A stretch of 64,000 nucleotides of DNA from BM003 sp963699835 (GCA_963699835.1 CAVOVJ010000012.1:1-64000); one strand, 5' to 3'. Counted from the stretch's first letter, positions 9,736 to 19,622 are shown. The notes: a model not told the origin generated them from the sequence alone. Translations and numbers: made by a program.

Positions 9736-10658
9736 GTCTGTTCTCCGGCGTTTGTGGAATCGAATGAAATATCCTGGTAGACGCAAAGGTTGAGCCAGTT
9801 GCTGTAGAAAAGCTGGCCATGTGCACGCCAGCATAATGCGGGTGCCCGGCTCGGATCGTCGTCGGGGAAATAGTTGTGCGGAGGTGCCCGCGAAATTCCG
9901 GCTGCGGCATCGCGCTGATATTCCTCGGCGAGGCTGCCGCTGTCGTACTCCGGATGATTAAAGCTGAAGACCTGATGATGATCGGTATCGTAGACGACGG
10001 AGACACCGGTCTCTTCTGACTCCGATTCGATACGCAGCGCAGGGTGTTTATCGATGTCGCCGCGGCGGGTTTCCGTTTCGCGCGAGACCGGAACCCAGAA
10101 TTCGTCGTCGAACGCTCGTTGCAATGGCGATCTCGTCGCTTTGACCCGCTGGCGGAACACGCCATGGCATTTTTCCTCGAGCCGATATTTCGGAATCCCG
10201 TAGTAGTGGAACAGGGCCGCCTGCGCCCCCCAGCAGATAAAGAGCGATGAGTGAACATGTTCGCGCTGCCAATCCAATATCTGCGTCAGCTCGTCCCAGT
10301 AGGCGACCTCGGTCCAGTCGAGCAACTCCACCGGTGCGCCGGTTACGATGAACCCGTCAAATTGCCGTTCGCGGATGTCTTCCCAGGTCACGTAGAAATT
10401 GGTCAGGTGTGCTTCGGATACATTCTGCGGCTGGTAGCTCGCCGTCGTGACCAGGGTCAGGTTCACCTGCAGCGGCGTATTCGACAAGACGCGGGCAATC
10501 TGTGCCTCTGTTACCAGTTTGTTCGGCATCAGGTTCAACAGACCAATTTCCAGCGGCCTGATGTCCTGGCGCTCCGCGCGCTCGACCGGCAGCGCGAAAA
10601 TCTGCGCTCCATCGAGCAGCTGCGCCGCCGGCAAGCCGGCCGGCAAGTTGATGGGCAT
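9732..10658 (-). CDS. metA: Homoserine O-acyltransferase, MetA family (predicted acetyl-CoA user)
   Basis: 308 residues from the ATG at 10658, preceded by GGAGAG; E. coli MetA has 309. The catalytic triad is in place: C142 (LFICWGAQAA), H235 and E237 (FSFNHPEYDSG). MetA acylates the homoserine hydroxyl. Residue 111 (TGAPVELLDW) is glutamate. In characterised MetA enzymes glutamate here selects acetyl-CoA while glycine selects succinyl-CoA. That fits the adjacent MetY, which uses O-acetylhomoserine, so a plain homoserine O-succinyltransferase name may mislead. The gene is first of a two-gene operon behind a SAM-II-like leader. Confidence 0.93.
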   Translation of the reverse strand: MPINLPAGLPAAQLLDGAQIFALPVERAERQDIRPLEIGLLNLMPNKLVTEAQIARVLSNTPLQVNLTLVTTASYQPQNVSEAHLTNFYVTWEDIRERQFDGFIVTGAPVELLDWTEVAYWDELTQILDWQREHVHSSLFICWGAQAALFHYYGIPKYRLEEKCHGVFRQRVKATRSPLQRAFDDEFWVPVSRETETRRGDIDKHPALRIESESEETGVSVVYDTDHHQVFSFNHPEYDSGSLAEEYQRDAAAGISRAPPHNYFPDDDPSRAPALCWRAHGQLFYSNWLNLCVYQDISFDSTNAGEQT

Positions 10659-10749
10659 GATCCGTCTCTCCGTCCCGTCAGCGTCAGTTCCGTAAGCTTC
10701 GGGCAATAAAAAACCCACGTCAGCTTGCGCCTCAGCAGGTTCGCGGACC

Positions 10750-10806
10750 GCCTCGGTTTAGCAGTATTTGTTGAGCGCCCGCAAGCTGAGTCAAATCGGC
10801 GCTGGC
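10750..10806 (-). promoter_or_regulatory. SAM-II riboswitch (metA leader)
   Basis: On the minus strand the leader shows the SAM-II layout: P1 5' strand AGCGCC, then GATTTGACTCAGCTTGC, then P1 3' strand GGCGCT, then CAACAAATACTGCTAAACC and GAGG. P1 pairs perfectly over six bases. CTC in the loop can pair with GAG at the 3' end to close the pseudoknot. GATTT, TTGC and the CAAAT..GCTAAA tail are conserved SAM-II positions. Downstream, CGCAAGCTGA (10720-10729) is the exact complement of TCAGCTTGCG inside the aptamer, and TTTTTT follows at 10708-10713. This suggests an alternative fold or terminator. Element class and position before metA-metY agree. Confidence 0.78.
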
Positions 10807-10959
10807 GAAATCATTGCTGACAACTCCTCCGTCGTCAAGTCTGGTTGCGGGGTGGATAATATGAACCCGAACACTTCGCGCGGGTTCGAAGTGAACTGAC
10901 AGGATCGATGCCGAGGGGGTGGGTAATGCAAGCGAATTCAGCACTGGGCATGAGCGTCT

Positions 10960-11841
10960 TTGTCGCTGCTGTTACTGCTGGGACTGGTTGCGCCGGGGCA
11001 GGCGACAGCGCAGGATGACAACGGCGCCGCGGATGCCTACGCGGCGGAGAACTGGGGCGGCGCCGCCGCAGGTTACGAAAGACTGCTGGCGGAGGATGGC
11101 GAAAACGGTCGTTACTGGTACCGGCTGGCGGTTTCGCTGCGGCATCTCGGGCGATTCGGGAATGCCGGCGAGGCATTGGCAGCCGCGGCCGGATTCGGTG
11201 TACCGCCGAGCTATATCGGTGTGGAACGCGCTCGCCTGCAACTTGCGCAAGGCGAAACACGGCTTGCGCTGGCGAGTATCGAAGACGCGGTTGGCGCCGG
11301 GTACAGCGCCGACGCACTGGCCAATGACGCTGATCTGGCCGCGCTACGGTCACATGCCAGATGGGATGCTCTGATTGCCGAGGCGCGGCGCAAGTCGGAG
11401 CCCTGCAACTACGATCCGCGATTTCGTGAATTCGATTTTTGGGTCGGCGAATGGGAGGTGACCACCGCCGATGGCGCTGTTGCCGGCGCAAACCGCATCA
11501 GTCGCGAAGAACTCGGGTGTACGTTGATCGAGCGCTGGTCCGGTGCCACGGGTGGCACAGGCACCAGTCTCAATTATTTTGACCCGGTCTCCGGCAACTG
11601 GGTGCAGCACTGGGTCGGCGTGGGAGTCATAATCGACATTGCCGGCGGACTGCGCGACGTATCGATGCGACTTAGCGGCCATATTCATTACATCGGGAGC
11701 GGGCAAACCAAACCGTTTCGCGGCACCTGGACCTCTCTGGACGACGGCCGGGTTCGGCAATTTTTTGAGGAGTCGCAGGATGATGGCAAATCCTGGCAGC
11801 CGTGGTTTGAGGGTTTTTATGCAAGAACGGGCACGCGGTGA
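10960..11841 (+). CDS. Secreted TPR-containing protein with a C-terminal DUF1579-like domain
   Basis: About 293 residues. A hydrophobic signal sequence (LLLLLGLVAPGQATA, cleavage before QDD) is followed by tetratricopeptide-like helices (about residues 25-130: AYAAENWGGAAAGYERLL, WYRLAVSLRHLGRFGNA). A beta-rich domain with FDFWVGEWEVTT, LIERWSGATGGTGTSLNYFD and KPFRGTWTSLDDGRVRQFFE comes next, resembling DUF1579-type lipocalin-like domains. This frame begins at a TTG (10960) just after an in-frame stop. An ATG at 10926 in another frame encodes MQANSALGMS, so a one-base error in the signal region is possible. Function unknown. Confidence 0.65.
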   Translation: MSLLLLLGLVAPGQATAQDDNGAADAYAAENWGGAAAGYERLLAEDGENGRYWYRLAVSLRHLGRFGNAGEALAAAAGFGVPPSYIGVERARLQLAQGETRLALASIEDAVGAGYSADALANDADLAALRSHARWDALIAEARRKSEPCNYDPRFREFDFWVGEWEVTTADGAVAGANRISREELGCTLIERWSGATGGTGTSLNYFDPVSGNWVQHWVGVGVIIDIAGGLRDVSMRLSGHIHYIGSGQTKPFRGTWTSLDDGRVRQFFEESQDDGKSWQPWFEGFYARTGTR

Positions 11842-11965
11842 CAGCTGGCGGACACTGATTTTCTTGCCGCGCGAAAATCGGACACCACCGCGCACCGCGT
11901 ATACTTTCGAACGAGTCAAGGGCGTCATGCAGAGCGCGCTCTGTCCAAACCTGTAATCGGTCCGC

Positions 11966-12536
11966 ATGAAAAAACAGTTCAGAAAAATGCGTCGCAAGCC
12001 GTTTTATCTGCCGCTCGCGATCCCTGTCACCGCGACTATTGTGCTGTTGGCGCTGGCGCTCTGGTGGAGCAGTCAATGGCATGCGATGACGTTGGTGATC
12101 GTGCGGCATGCCGAGAAAATGGCGGCTGGCGGACGATCCGGGCCTGACCCCTGCCGGCAAGGCGCGCGCCGCGCGGCTGGCGCGCATGCTGGCACCGATC
12201 GCTGCCGATGAACAACCGCTGGCGGTTTACTCGACCGACTATCGGCGGACCAGGGAGACGGCAGAGCCGGCCGCAGAAACGTGGCGGGCCGATCTGCGTT
12301 TGTACCAACCCGGCGATGCGCAGGCATTCGCGCGCGCGATTCGGCGGCGGCATCGCGGGACGACCGTACTAATTGTCGGTCACAGCAATACGGTGCCGGA
12401 TCTGGTTGCCGCTTTCGGTGGTCCGTCAGGTATCGAGATCGAAGATGGCGAATACGACAACCTTTTTGTGCTCACCGTGCCGAGGTTTGGTGCGGCGACT
12501 ACGTTGCGAATATCGTTCGGCGACGAACTGCCTTAA
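11966..12536 (+). CDS. Membrane-anchored histidine phosphatase, SixA/PGM type (frameshifted)
   Basis: An N-terminal transmembrane anchor (PLAIPVTATIVLLALALWW) precedes the branch-2-like histidine phosphatase core: LVIVRHAEK (catalytic RHG-type motif), then after a one-base shift near 12112-12130 DPGLTPAGKARAARLARML, STDYRRTRETAEP and VLIVGHSNTVPDLVAAFGG, which holds the second catalytic histidine. Joined length is about 190 residues. The substrate is unknown. The stop codon TAA shares the TTAA at 12533-12536 with the stop of the convergent RND gene. Confidence 0.8.
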
Positions 12537-15500
12537 CCGGTGGCGAGGCCCGCTGGGTCGGCTTCTTCCTCTTTGCCGGTACGACGGTGCCAGCGCTCGG
12601 CAACGTTCTGCTGAATTTTTAACAGGCTCGGCGTCAGAATCAGGGTCAGTACTGTCGCGAATGCAAGACCGCCGGCTACGGCCGATGCCAGTTGCCGCCA
12701 CAATTGCGCCGACGGGCCGCCGATGCTTACATCCCGGTTGATGAAGTCAATATTCAATTCCAGCACCATTGGCATCAAACCGAGGATAGTAGTGACCGTG
12801 GTCAGCATGACCGGACGCAAACGCTGGGCGCAGGTCCGTAATATCGCTTCGCTGCCGCGCAGTCCTTCCGCCAGCAAGTGGTTATAGGTGTCGATCAATA
12901 CGATATTGTTGTTGACGACTACTCCGGCCAGCGCGATCACCCCCACACCACTCATTACGACGCCGAATGCCATATCGGCAAACAGCAGGCCGAGCAGCAC
13001 TCCTCCGGTCGAAAATAGCACGGCGGTGAGTATCAGTATCGCCTGATAGATGCTGTTGAACTGGGTCACCAGGATAATCGCAATGATTGCGAGCGCCGCG
13101 ATAAATGCCTTCTTCAGGAAGTCCATTGCCTCGCGCAGGTCGCGATCCTCGCCCTTGAACTGGGCTTTCACAATCGGGTCGATACCGAGCTGCGGCAGCA
13201 GTGCGTCGATCTCTGCAATTTTGTTTGCCGCCAGCACACCGGGTTCGACATCGGCTTCGACCTTCATCGTGCGGCGCAGGTCCGTTCGCTGCAGCGTGGA
13301 GACCTTCGGTGCCGGTTCGCGGACCACGAAATTACTGATCGGTACGCTGCCCTGGCTGGTCGAGACCCGCAGTGCGCCGATCTGGTCCAGACTGCGGTCC
13401 GGCATCGGGTAGCGGACCCGGATATCGATCTCGTCATCGGTATCGTCGGGGCGGTATTCGCCGATCTTTACTCCGTTGGTGACGAGCTGGACCGTGTTAC
13501 CGACGATCGTTATGTCGGCGCCGAATTTGGCCGCCTGTTCGCGGTCGACATCGATGCGCCATTCAATGCCGGGCAGCGGCCGCGTGTCGGTAATGTCTCG
13601 CAGCCCGTCGACAGACTCGAGCGCATTGCGCACTTTCACGGTAGCCAGTTCCAGTGCCATCGGGTCGATCGAAGCGAGTTCGAGCGAAATGGCCTTGTCA
13701 CGCGGCGGGCCTACCCGGGGCTTGAACGATTCGATGACAATCCCGACCAGGTCAGTGGTTCCCGCTCGCACCTCGGCAATGATCTCATCGGCACGCGGCC
13801 GCGATCGCCAGTCGTCGAGTTCGAGCTTGATTGAGCCGATGACATCCTCGGCCTCGCGCGAGCCCTTACCGCTGCGCGCATAGACGCTTCTGACCCCGTC
13901 CAGCCCGATAATGCGACCTTCCACCTCTTGTACCAGGTCGTCCTGCTCGTCAATCGACAGGTCGCCGCGCGCCTTGATCGTAAAAGTGATGAATTCCGGT
14001 TCGGTCTCGGGAAAAAATTCGACGCCACGGCCAAACTTGCCGTACGCCGCAAAAATACAGATCAGTGCTACGGTGACCAGGCGCGACCGCCGACAGCGGA
14101 TGACGCAGCGATCTCGCCAGCAAACGCAGATAACGACCGGTCCACCCGGATATATCGTCAAGGTTGCCACCCTCGGCGAGTGACAGCTGTCGCGCTGCCT
14201 CGGGGTTGATGACGCCTTGTTTGCCAAAGAACGCACCGAGTGTCGGAACAAAAATGAGCGCCATCAGCAGCGATGCGCTCAACGTCGCGATAATCGTAAT
14301 CGGCATGTAGCGCATGAACTGTCCCGCGATTCCGGGCCAGAACAGCAGCGGGAAAAACGCGGCGAGCGTTGTCACGGTCGAGGCGATAATCGGCCACGCC
14401 ATGCGATTCGACGCCAGCGCGTAGGCCTCTTTTCTGTGATAGCCCTCGGCCATTTTGCGATCGGCAAGCTCGGTGACGACGATCGCGCCGTCGACCAGCA
14501 TGCCGACGGCCATGATCAGAGCAAACAGGACCACCATGTTGATCGTGACGCCGGCCAGTCCGAGCGCGAGAATTGCCATCAGGAACGAGCCGGGAATAGC
14601 GATGCCGACGAGCATGGCGCTGCGGAAGCCGAGGAAACCGATGATCACCAGAAAGACCAGCAAGACTGCGGAAAGTACGTTGTTCTGCAGGTCCGTGAGG
14701 CGTGCTCTCACTTCGTCCGATTTGTCCCGGGAAATCGTGACGCCGACCCCGCGTGGCCAGGTCTTTTCTCGCTCCGCAATAATTGTCTTGATCTGATCGA
14801 CCGTGGCGATAATGTTGGCGCCGGCGCGTTTGGCCACCTCCAGTCCGATCGCGGTATGGCCATTGATCCGGGCGTAGCTCTCCGGATCCTTGAACGTGCG
14901 GCGGGCACTGGCGATATCGCGAAACCGTACGACCCGGGTGCCATCCACCTTGACCGGAAGATTGAGTACATCCTCGGGGTCTTCGAAAACGCCCGGCACC
15001 TTGACCGCGAAGCGGCCTTTGCCGGCGTCCAGAGAACCCGCCGCGACCAGTCGGTTGTTACGCGCTACCAGGTTGTAGAGATCCTCTTGTTTGAGTCCGT
15101 AGCTCTCCATCGCCAGAGGGTCCACTACGACCTCGAGGACCTCCTCGCGGTCGCCGCGCATATCGACCTCGAGTACTCCGGCGATGCTCTCGATATCATC
15201 TTTGAGGTCGCGGGCCAGGCGTATCAGCGTCCGTTCCTGGATCTCGCCCGAAATGTTTATGACGAGCATCGGATCCATTTTCGAAAACTTGACTTCGTTA
15301 ACCCGCGGCTCTTCGGTGTCGTCGGGTAATTCCGCCTTGGCCAGGTCGACTTTCTCGCGCACATCCTGCAGGGCCTGTTCGGTATCGATGCCGGCATAGA
15401 ACTCGACGGTTACCGATGCGCCGCCCTCGTAGGCCTCGCCGGACAGTTCCTTGATTCCTTCGAGGCTGCGCAATTCCTGCTCCATCGGCCGGACCAGAAG

Positions 15501-15683
15501 TCGTTCGGCATCCTCGGGGGAGATCCCCTCGTGATGCATGCGGACGTAGATAACCGGTATTTCGATATCCGGCTGAGCTTCCTTCGGGATGGAACCGTAG
15601 ATAGACGCTCCGGCAATGAGAACCAGCGCGAGACTAAGCAGGATCGTCCGTGTTCTGCCGAGCGCCGCATCGATGAGTCTCAT
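12533..15683 (-). CDS. RND family efflux pump, inner-membrane transporter (frameshifted)
   Basis: The joined frames give about 1050 residues, the full length of an AcrB/MexB-type proton-driven transporter. The first half (MRLIDAALGRTRTILLSL, PVIYVRMHHEGISPEDAERL, GMLVDGAIVVTEL with its conserved aspartate, FFPLLFWPGIAGQFM) and second half (RGVEFFPETEPEFITF, GVVVNNNIVLIDTYNHLL, RPVMLTTVTTILGLMPMV) both match. A one-base shift lies near 14080-14120 at the junction of the halves. VVVNNNIVLID in the second half and weak drug-pocket similarity place it in the broad Acr/CzcA-like group; the substrate is unknown. The gene overlaps the adaptor by four bases (ATGA). No outer-membrane channel is encoded nearby. 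Confidence 0.88.
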
Positions 15684-16801
15684 TCCCGTTTCTCCGATGC
15701 CACGGCAGTCGAGCCGGGTTCTTCCTCGATTGCGACAACGCGTTCACCGTCCGCAACGAAGCCGTGCCCGACGGTGACGAACGTCGTGACCTGGGGCAGA
15801 CCGGCCAGCCAGATTCCATCCGCGGTGGATGCCGCTACATCGGCATTGACGAAAACGACCCGGTCGTCTCCATCCAGAATCTTGACGCCCACTTTGCCGT
15901 CGTCGTCCAGTGACAGCAGCGCGGGCGAGACGAGATGAGCATTGACCGTGCCGACCGGCAGACGCAGTTCGGCGGTGACCCCGGAGGGCAGGCGGCGTTC
16001 GCGGTTGTCGATGGCTACTTCGACCTTAAACGTTCGCGTCGAGGCGTCGGCGACCGGCGCGAGATATCGGATTTTGCCGCTGGCGGTTGCGCCGGTGACG
16101 AGTCTGATTTCGCCGGTCTCATTGCCGGCCAGACGGCCGCGCTCCATCTCGGAAACCGAACCACTGACAAGCAGTGTTTCGTTGTCGACGAATTCCGCGA
16201 CCGGATCACCTACCTGAAGATAGTCGCCAATTTCGACCATCAGGTCCTGGACGTTGCCGTCGAACGGTGCCCGCACGACCATGCGCTCGAGATCGAGTTC
16301 GGCCCGCTTGACCTCGGCGCGTGCGCGTTCCAGCAGCGCCGCGCCTTCGGCAAGCTGGGTCTCGGAGACATAGCCTTCCTGCTTGAGTTTTTGCCGCGCG
16401 GCGTATTCGAGTTCGCGTTGTTTTAGTACTGCACGTGCTTCGCTGAGGCGTGCCTCGCGGTCCCTCTCGTCGAGTCTGAGGATAGCTTCGCCGCTGCGCG
16501 CGGATTCGCCGCGCGGGATCAGAATTTCGACAACGCGACCATCGGTCTGGGCGTCAAGCGCAACGGTCCGCGAGGGTTCGGTACGCCCATTGACCGTCAC
16601 GTAGCGCACTACAGGCTCGGCTGCCACGCGACGCACCCGTACCTCGGCCAGACTCGAGTCGGCCACTTCGGTGGCAAGGGTCCCGTTGACATCCTCGCTG
16701 TTCTTGCCGATCTCACCGGATAGCATCCACAACGTGACCGCGACCGCGATAATCACGGCCAGAATCCACGGCTTGCGGGCGAAAATACTGGGGTTGCTCA
16801 T
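15680..16801 (-). CDS. RND efflux periplasmic adaptor (membrane fusion protein)
   Basis: 373 residues. A signal-anchor (PWILAVIIAVAVTLWML) is followed by a barrel-sandwich/lipoyl half (TVALDAQTDGRVVEILIPRG), an alpha-helical hairpin (about 105-165), the returning lipoyl half (MVVRAPFDGNVQDLMVEIGD), a beta-barrel and a membrane-proximal domain. This is the HlyD/AcrA order. It would link the inner-membrane pump to an outer-membrane channel encoded elsewhere. It lies between padR and the pump gene, with a 34-base gap and a four-base overlap respectively, so all three form one leftward operon. Confidence 0.9.
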   Translation of the reverse strand: MSNPSIFARKPWILAVIIAVAVTLWMLSGEIGKNSEDVNGTLATEVADSSLAEVRVRRVAAEPVVRYVTVNGRTEPSRTVALDAQTDGRVVEILIPRGESARSGEAILRLDERDREARLSEARAVLKQRELEYAARQKLKQEGYVSETQLAEGAALLERARAEVKRAELDLERMVVRAPFDGNVQDLMVEIGDYLQVGDPVAEFVDNETLLVSGSVSEMERGRLAGNETGEIRLVTGATASGKIRYLAPVADASTRTFKVEVAIDNRERRLPSGVTAELRLPVGTVNAHLVSPALLSLDDDGKVGVKILDGDDRVVFVNADVAASTADGIWLAGLPQVTTFVTVGHGFVADGERVVAIEEEPGSTAVASEKRE

Positions 16802-16835
16802 GCTGGCATTCCTGTTGCTGATATCCGTATCGGCT

Positions 16836-17408
16836 TTACGTGGCCGCGCGGCGAGCTGTCTCCAGTAACGGCCCGGGTTGTTCGTGCCGGGCGCAGAGTT
16901 CGGCGCGATTGGTCTCTATATACTCCAGCGCGGCGCGCAGAATCGTTTCGCCGAACCCGCGCACGAATCGCGGTCCGGGACCCTGGTCGGCGGCGCTGTC
17001 GTGTTTCAGTTCATCGAGCAGCCGCAAGACATCCTGCATTTCACTCACCCTGTGGTTGATGATCCGGTCGAGCTGTGCCGGGCCGAGCAGTTCGGCGAAA
17101 TACAAAACGGCGAGAAATTCGGAGCGGATCTTGTGGGTAGGCGTCGTCGACTCGAGGGTTTTGACGAGTTCGCGGCGGCCGCTGTCGGTAATCCGGTAGA
17201 GCTTTTTTGCCGGCTTCCCTTCCTCGAGCACCTCGCAACAGGACACGAGGTCAGTGTCAGCCAATTGGGCGAGCGCGGGGTAAATGGACCCGTACCCGGC
17301 CTGGAAGAAATGCCCGAAGGTACTCTCGAAGCGTTTCTTGAGGTCATAGCCGCTGGCGTCTCCCAGACTGAGGATGCCCAGGCAGACTGTTTTTACGTCG
17401 ATGCTCAT
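16836..17408 (-). CDS. PadR family transcriptional regulator
   Basis: 190 residues. An N-terminal winged helix typical of PadR (LGILSLGDASGYDLKKRFES, GSIYPALAQLADTDLV, KKLYRITDSGRREL) is followed by a C-terminal helical dimerisation domain (Vir_act_alpha_C type, about 95-180). It is the first gene of an operon with the RND adaptor and pump. The usual mode is repression of its own operon, relieved by a pump substrate. A palindromic AT-rich site directly upstream is a likely operator. Confidence 0.9.
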   Translation of the reverse strand: MSIDVKTVCLGILSLGDASGYDLKKRFESTFGHFFQAGYGSIYPALAQLADTDLVSCCEVLEEGKPAKKLYRITDSGRRELVKTLESTTPTHKIRSEFLAVLYFAELLGPAQLDRIINHRVSEMQDVLRLLDELKHDSAADQGPGPRFVRGFGETILRAALEYIETNRAELCARHEQPGPLLETARRAAT

Positions 17409-17414
17409 AGAGAC

Positions 17415-17460
17415 CTATCAAAGTGATATATATCGATTCGATAGTGTATCGCTCCGATAG
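17415..17460. promoter_or_regulatory. Candidate PadR operator/promoter of the efflux operon
   Basis: A 13-base perfect palindrome TATCGATTCGATA (17431-17443) sits inside a wider imperfect inverted repeat bounded by CTATC (17415-17419) and GATAG (17456-17460). It lies 7-52 bases upstream of the padR start. The repeat is strikingly AT-rich for this genome and overlaps where a promoter would be expected, as in autoregulated PadR operons. Binding is inferred from position and symmetry only. Confidence 0.5.
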
Positions 17461-17505
17461 CCCAATGTGAACTGATTTTCTCTTTTTTTTCGGGTGGAAC
17501 CGGAT

Positions 17506-18168
17506 TTAGTCACGCAGCGGGTTGGACAGCATATTGCCGTCCTCGTCGAGGCCAGGATAGGGGCGGCCGCGGCTGCGGCAGCGTTTGGCGATTTCCGGGT
17601 GGGCCCACTCGAAAAGCAGACGCTCGAATTCGTCCTGTTGCAGATGGCACCGGTCATAGAGCCCGGCGTTGCGACGCTGGCGCTGCGCCTCATACAGGAT
17701 CAACGCTGCCGCGACGGACACGTTCAGCGATGCCACCATGCCTTCCATCGGGATAGTGAGGTGGGCGTCGGCGAGCTGCGCGGCGTCATCGCTGACGCCG
17801 CGCAGTTCCGAACCCAGCAATATCGCGCAGGGCCGGGTGTAGTCCCAGGCGCGAAAATCAATCGCCCGGGAACTGAAATGGGCAGCCACGATGGCCATTC
17901 CCGATTGCTTCAGCTCGCGGCACCCCGCGATTACCGTGTCGTGCATGCGGACGGGCACCCACGAGTGGGTCCCGGCGGCACTCATGTGTTGGCGCAGAAC
18001 CTCGCCGCCAGGCGATACGGCGTGCATCGTTTGCGCGCCAACCGCATCGCAACTCCGGCGCACGGCGGCGATGTTGTGGCTCTTGTGAACGTCTTCGGCG
18101 AGGACGGTCAGGTCGGGTTGACGCTGCTGCAAAACACGCTTGAGTTTGGCGAAACGTTCCGGTGTCAT
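17506..18168 (-). CDS. trmH: tRNA (guanosine-2'-O-)-methyltransferase TrmH
   Basis: 220 residues from the ATG at 18168; the E. coli enzyme has 229. SpoU-family knotted methyltransferase that methylates the ribose of G18 in the tRNA D-loop using S-adenosylmethionine. Motif 1 (EDVHKSHNIAAVRRSCDAVG), motif 2 (ILLGSELRGVSDDA) and motif 3 (IPMEGMVASLNVSVAAALIL) are all intact. The in-frame start at 18270 would overlap the divergent yjbQ gene and adds non-conserved residues. Confidence 0.92.
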   Translation of the reverse strand: MTPERFAKLKRVLQQRQPDLTVLAEDVHKSHNIAAVRRSCDAVGAQTMHAVSPGGEVLRQHMSAAGTHSWVPVRMHDTVIAGCRELKQSGMAIVAAHFSSRAIDFRAWDYTRPCAILLGSELRGVSDDAAQLADAHLTIPMEGMVASLNVSVAAALILYEAQRQRRNAGLYDRCHLQQDEFERLLFEWAHPEIAKRCRSRGRPYPGLDEDGNMLSNPLRD

Positions 18169-18217
18169 CGCATTCCGATAAGCTTGATACTTTAACCCGC
18201 AGGGGAGTTCTGACCGC

Positions 18218-18640
18218 ATGATACAACGGCACCTCGAAGTGACCACCCAGGGTCGCGCAACCATCGACATAACAGAAAGGGTCGGGAATATCGTTGTCGA
18301 ATCGGGTGTTGCCAGAGGCCTGGCTCATTTGTTTCTTCGGCATACGAGCGCGTCGCTGATATTGTGCGAGAATGCCGACCCGGCGGTACGGCGCGATCTC
18401 GAGACATTCATGTCGCGCTGCGTCCCCGACGGCGATCCGGATTTCGAGCATACGGCCGAGGGGCCTGACGATATGCCAGCCCACGTGCGTACGATTCTCA
18501 CCCATAGTGCCTTCAGTGTTCCCATTGAGGCTGGCAGGCTCGGCCTGGGAACCTGGCAGGGCATCTATTTGTGGGAACATCGTAGTGCGCCCCACAGACG
18601 CCGAATCCTCGTGACGGTTCAGGGTGACGAAGGAACTTGA
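18218..18640 (+). CDS. yjbQ: YjbQ family protein (UPF0047)
   Basis: 140 residues, standard for the family. Conserved parts are GLAHLFLRHTSASLILCENAD (the HTSA-type histidine site), HVRTILTHSAFSVPIEAGRL and LGTWQGIYLWEHR. Some members show weak thiamin phosphate synthase activity in vitro, but the true role is unclear. The gene is divergent from trmH with 49 bases between the starts. Confidence 0.9.
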   Translation: MIQRHLEVTTQGRATIDITERVGNIVVESGVARGLAHLFLRHTSASLILCENADPAVRRDLETFMSRCVPDGDPDFEHTAEGPDDMPAHVRTILTHSAFSVPIEAGRLGLGTWQGIYLWEHRSAPHRRRILVTVQGDEGT

Positions 18641-18692
18641 AGCCTGCGTAAATGCACCCATTTAGATGATTGACTACCGATAGGCCAGAACA

Positions 18693-19615
18693 ATGCAATT
18701 CAGGGACTATTACAAGGTGATGGGCGTCGACGAGGCAGCATCGGCCGATGAGATCAAGAAAGCCTATCGGGTGCTTGCGCGCAAGTTTCATCCGGATGTC
18801 AGCAAGGAGAAGGACGCCGAGGAAAAATTCAAGGAGCTCGGCGAGGCCTATGAGGTGCTGAAGGACCCGGAGAAACGCGAGGAATACGATAACCTGCGCA
18901 AGTACGGGTATAACGACGGCAGCGATTTCCAGCCGCCTCCGGGATGGGGCGGCGGCACCTTTCGCGATACCGGATTCGGTGGGGCGGGCAGCGGCGATTT
19001 CAGCGATTTCTTCGAGGCGATGTTCGGCAGAGGAGGGCCTGGTTCCGCACGCGGTTATCGCGATATTCGCAGCTCGCGGCCGTGATCTTCATTACCGTCT
19101 TGGCGTGGATCTGGAGGAGGCGTATCGCCGGCAGTACTCGCAATATTCACCTGCGGGCAGCGGGCGGTGGCCAGCGCAGCCTGAACGTCAAGGTCCCGGC
19201 GGGCGTCACGGAGGGTCAGAATATCCGGCTACGCGGCCAGGGCGAGCCGGGGCTCGGCGGTGGTCCGGCCGGCGACCTGTATCTCGAAATCGAAATTAAA
19301 CCTCATCGCCATTTTCGCCTTGACGGGAAAAACATCCATCTCGAGGTACCGGTGGCGCCGTGGGAGGCGGGTCTCGGCGCGGAAATCACCGTCCCGACAC
19401 TCGGTGGCAGCGTCAAGCTCAAGGTTCCGGCCGGTGCGCGAAGCGGTCAGAAGTTGCGGCTGAAGGGCAAGGGTATTCCGGGACCCGGTGCGGGCGACCA
19501 AATCGTCGACATCAAAGTAGTCATGCCACCTGTGCGGGGTGAAAAGGACGAGGAACTGTTGCGGCGCATGGCCGAGCAGATGGACTTCGATCCGCGCGCG
19601 GAACTCAACGGGTAA
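18693..19615 (+). CDS. cbpA: DnaJ-like co-chaperone CbpA (two frameshifts)
   Basis: The joined length is about 307 residues, as in E. coli CbpA. Order: J domain (DYYKVMGVDEAASADEIKKA, then HPD at about residues 33-35), a Gly/Phe-rich linker (PPPGWGGGTFRDTGFGGAG), and the two C-terminal substrate-binding beta domains (RSLNVKVPAGVTEGQNIRLR, GDLYLEIEIKPHRHFRLDGK, GGSVKLKVPAGARSGQKLRL). There is no zinc-finger domain. Two single-base shifts near 19070-19085 and 19115-19130 split it; GRDLHYRLGVDLEEAYR bridges them in the third frame. It stimulates DnaK ATPase. Its modulator cbpM follows by eight bases. Confidence 0.88.
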
Positions 19616-19622
19616 TGCCCAG

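Noticed and set aside
14217..15329. 370-codon rightward frame opposite the RND pump
   Set aside because: High-GC antisense shadow; the opposite strand has full RND homology and this frame has no recognisable motif.
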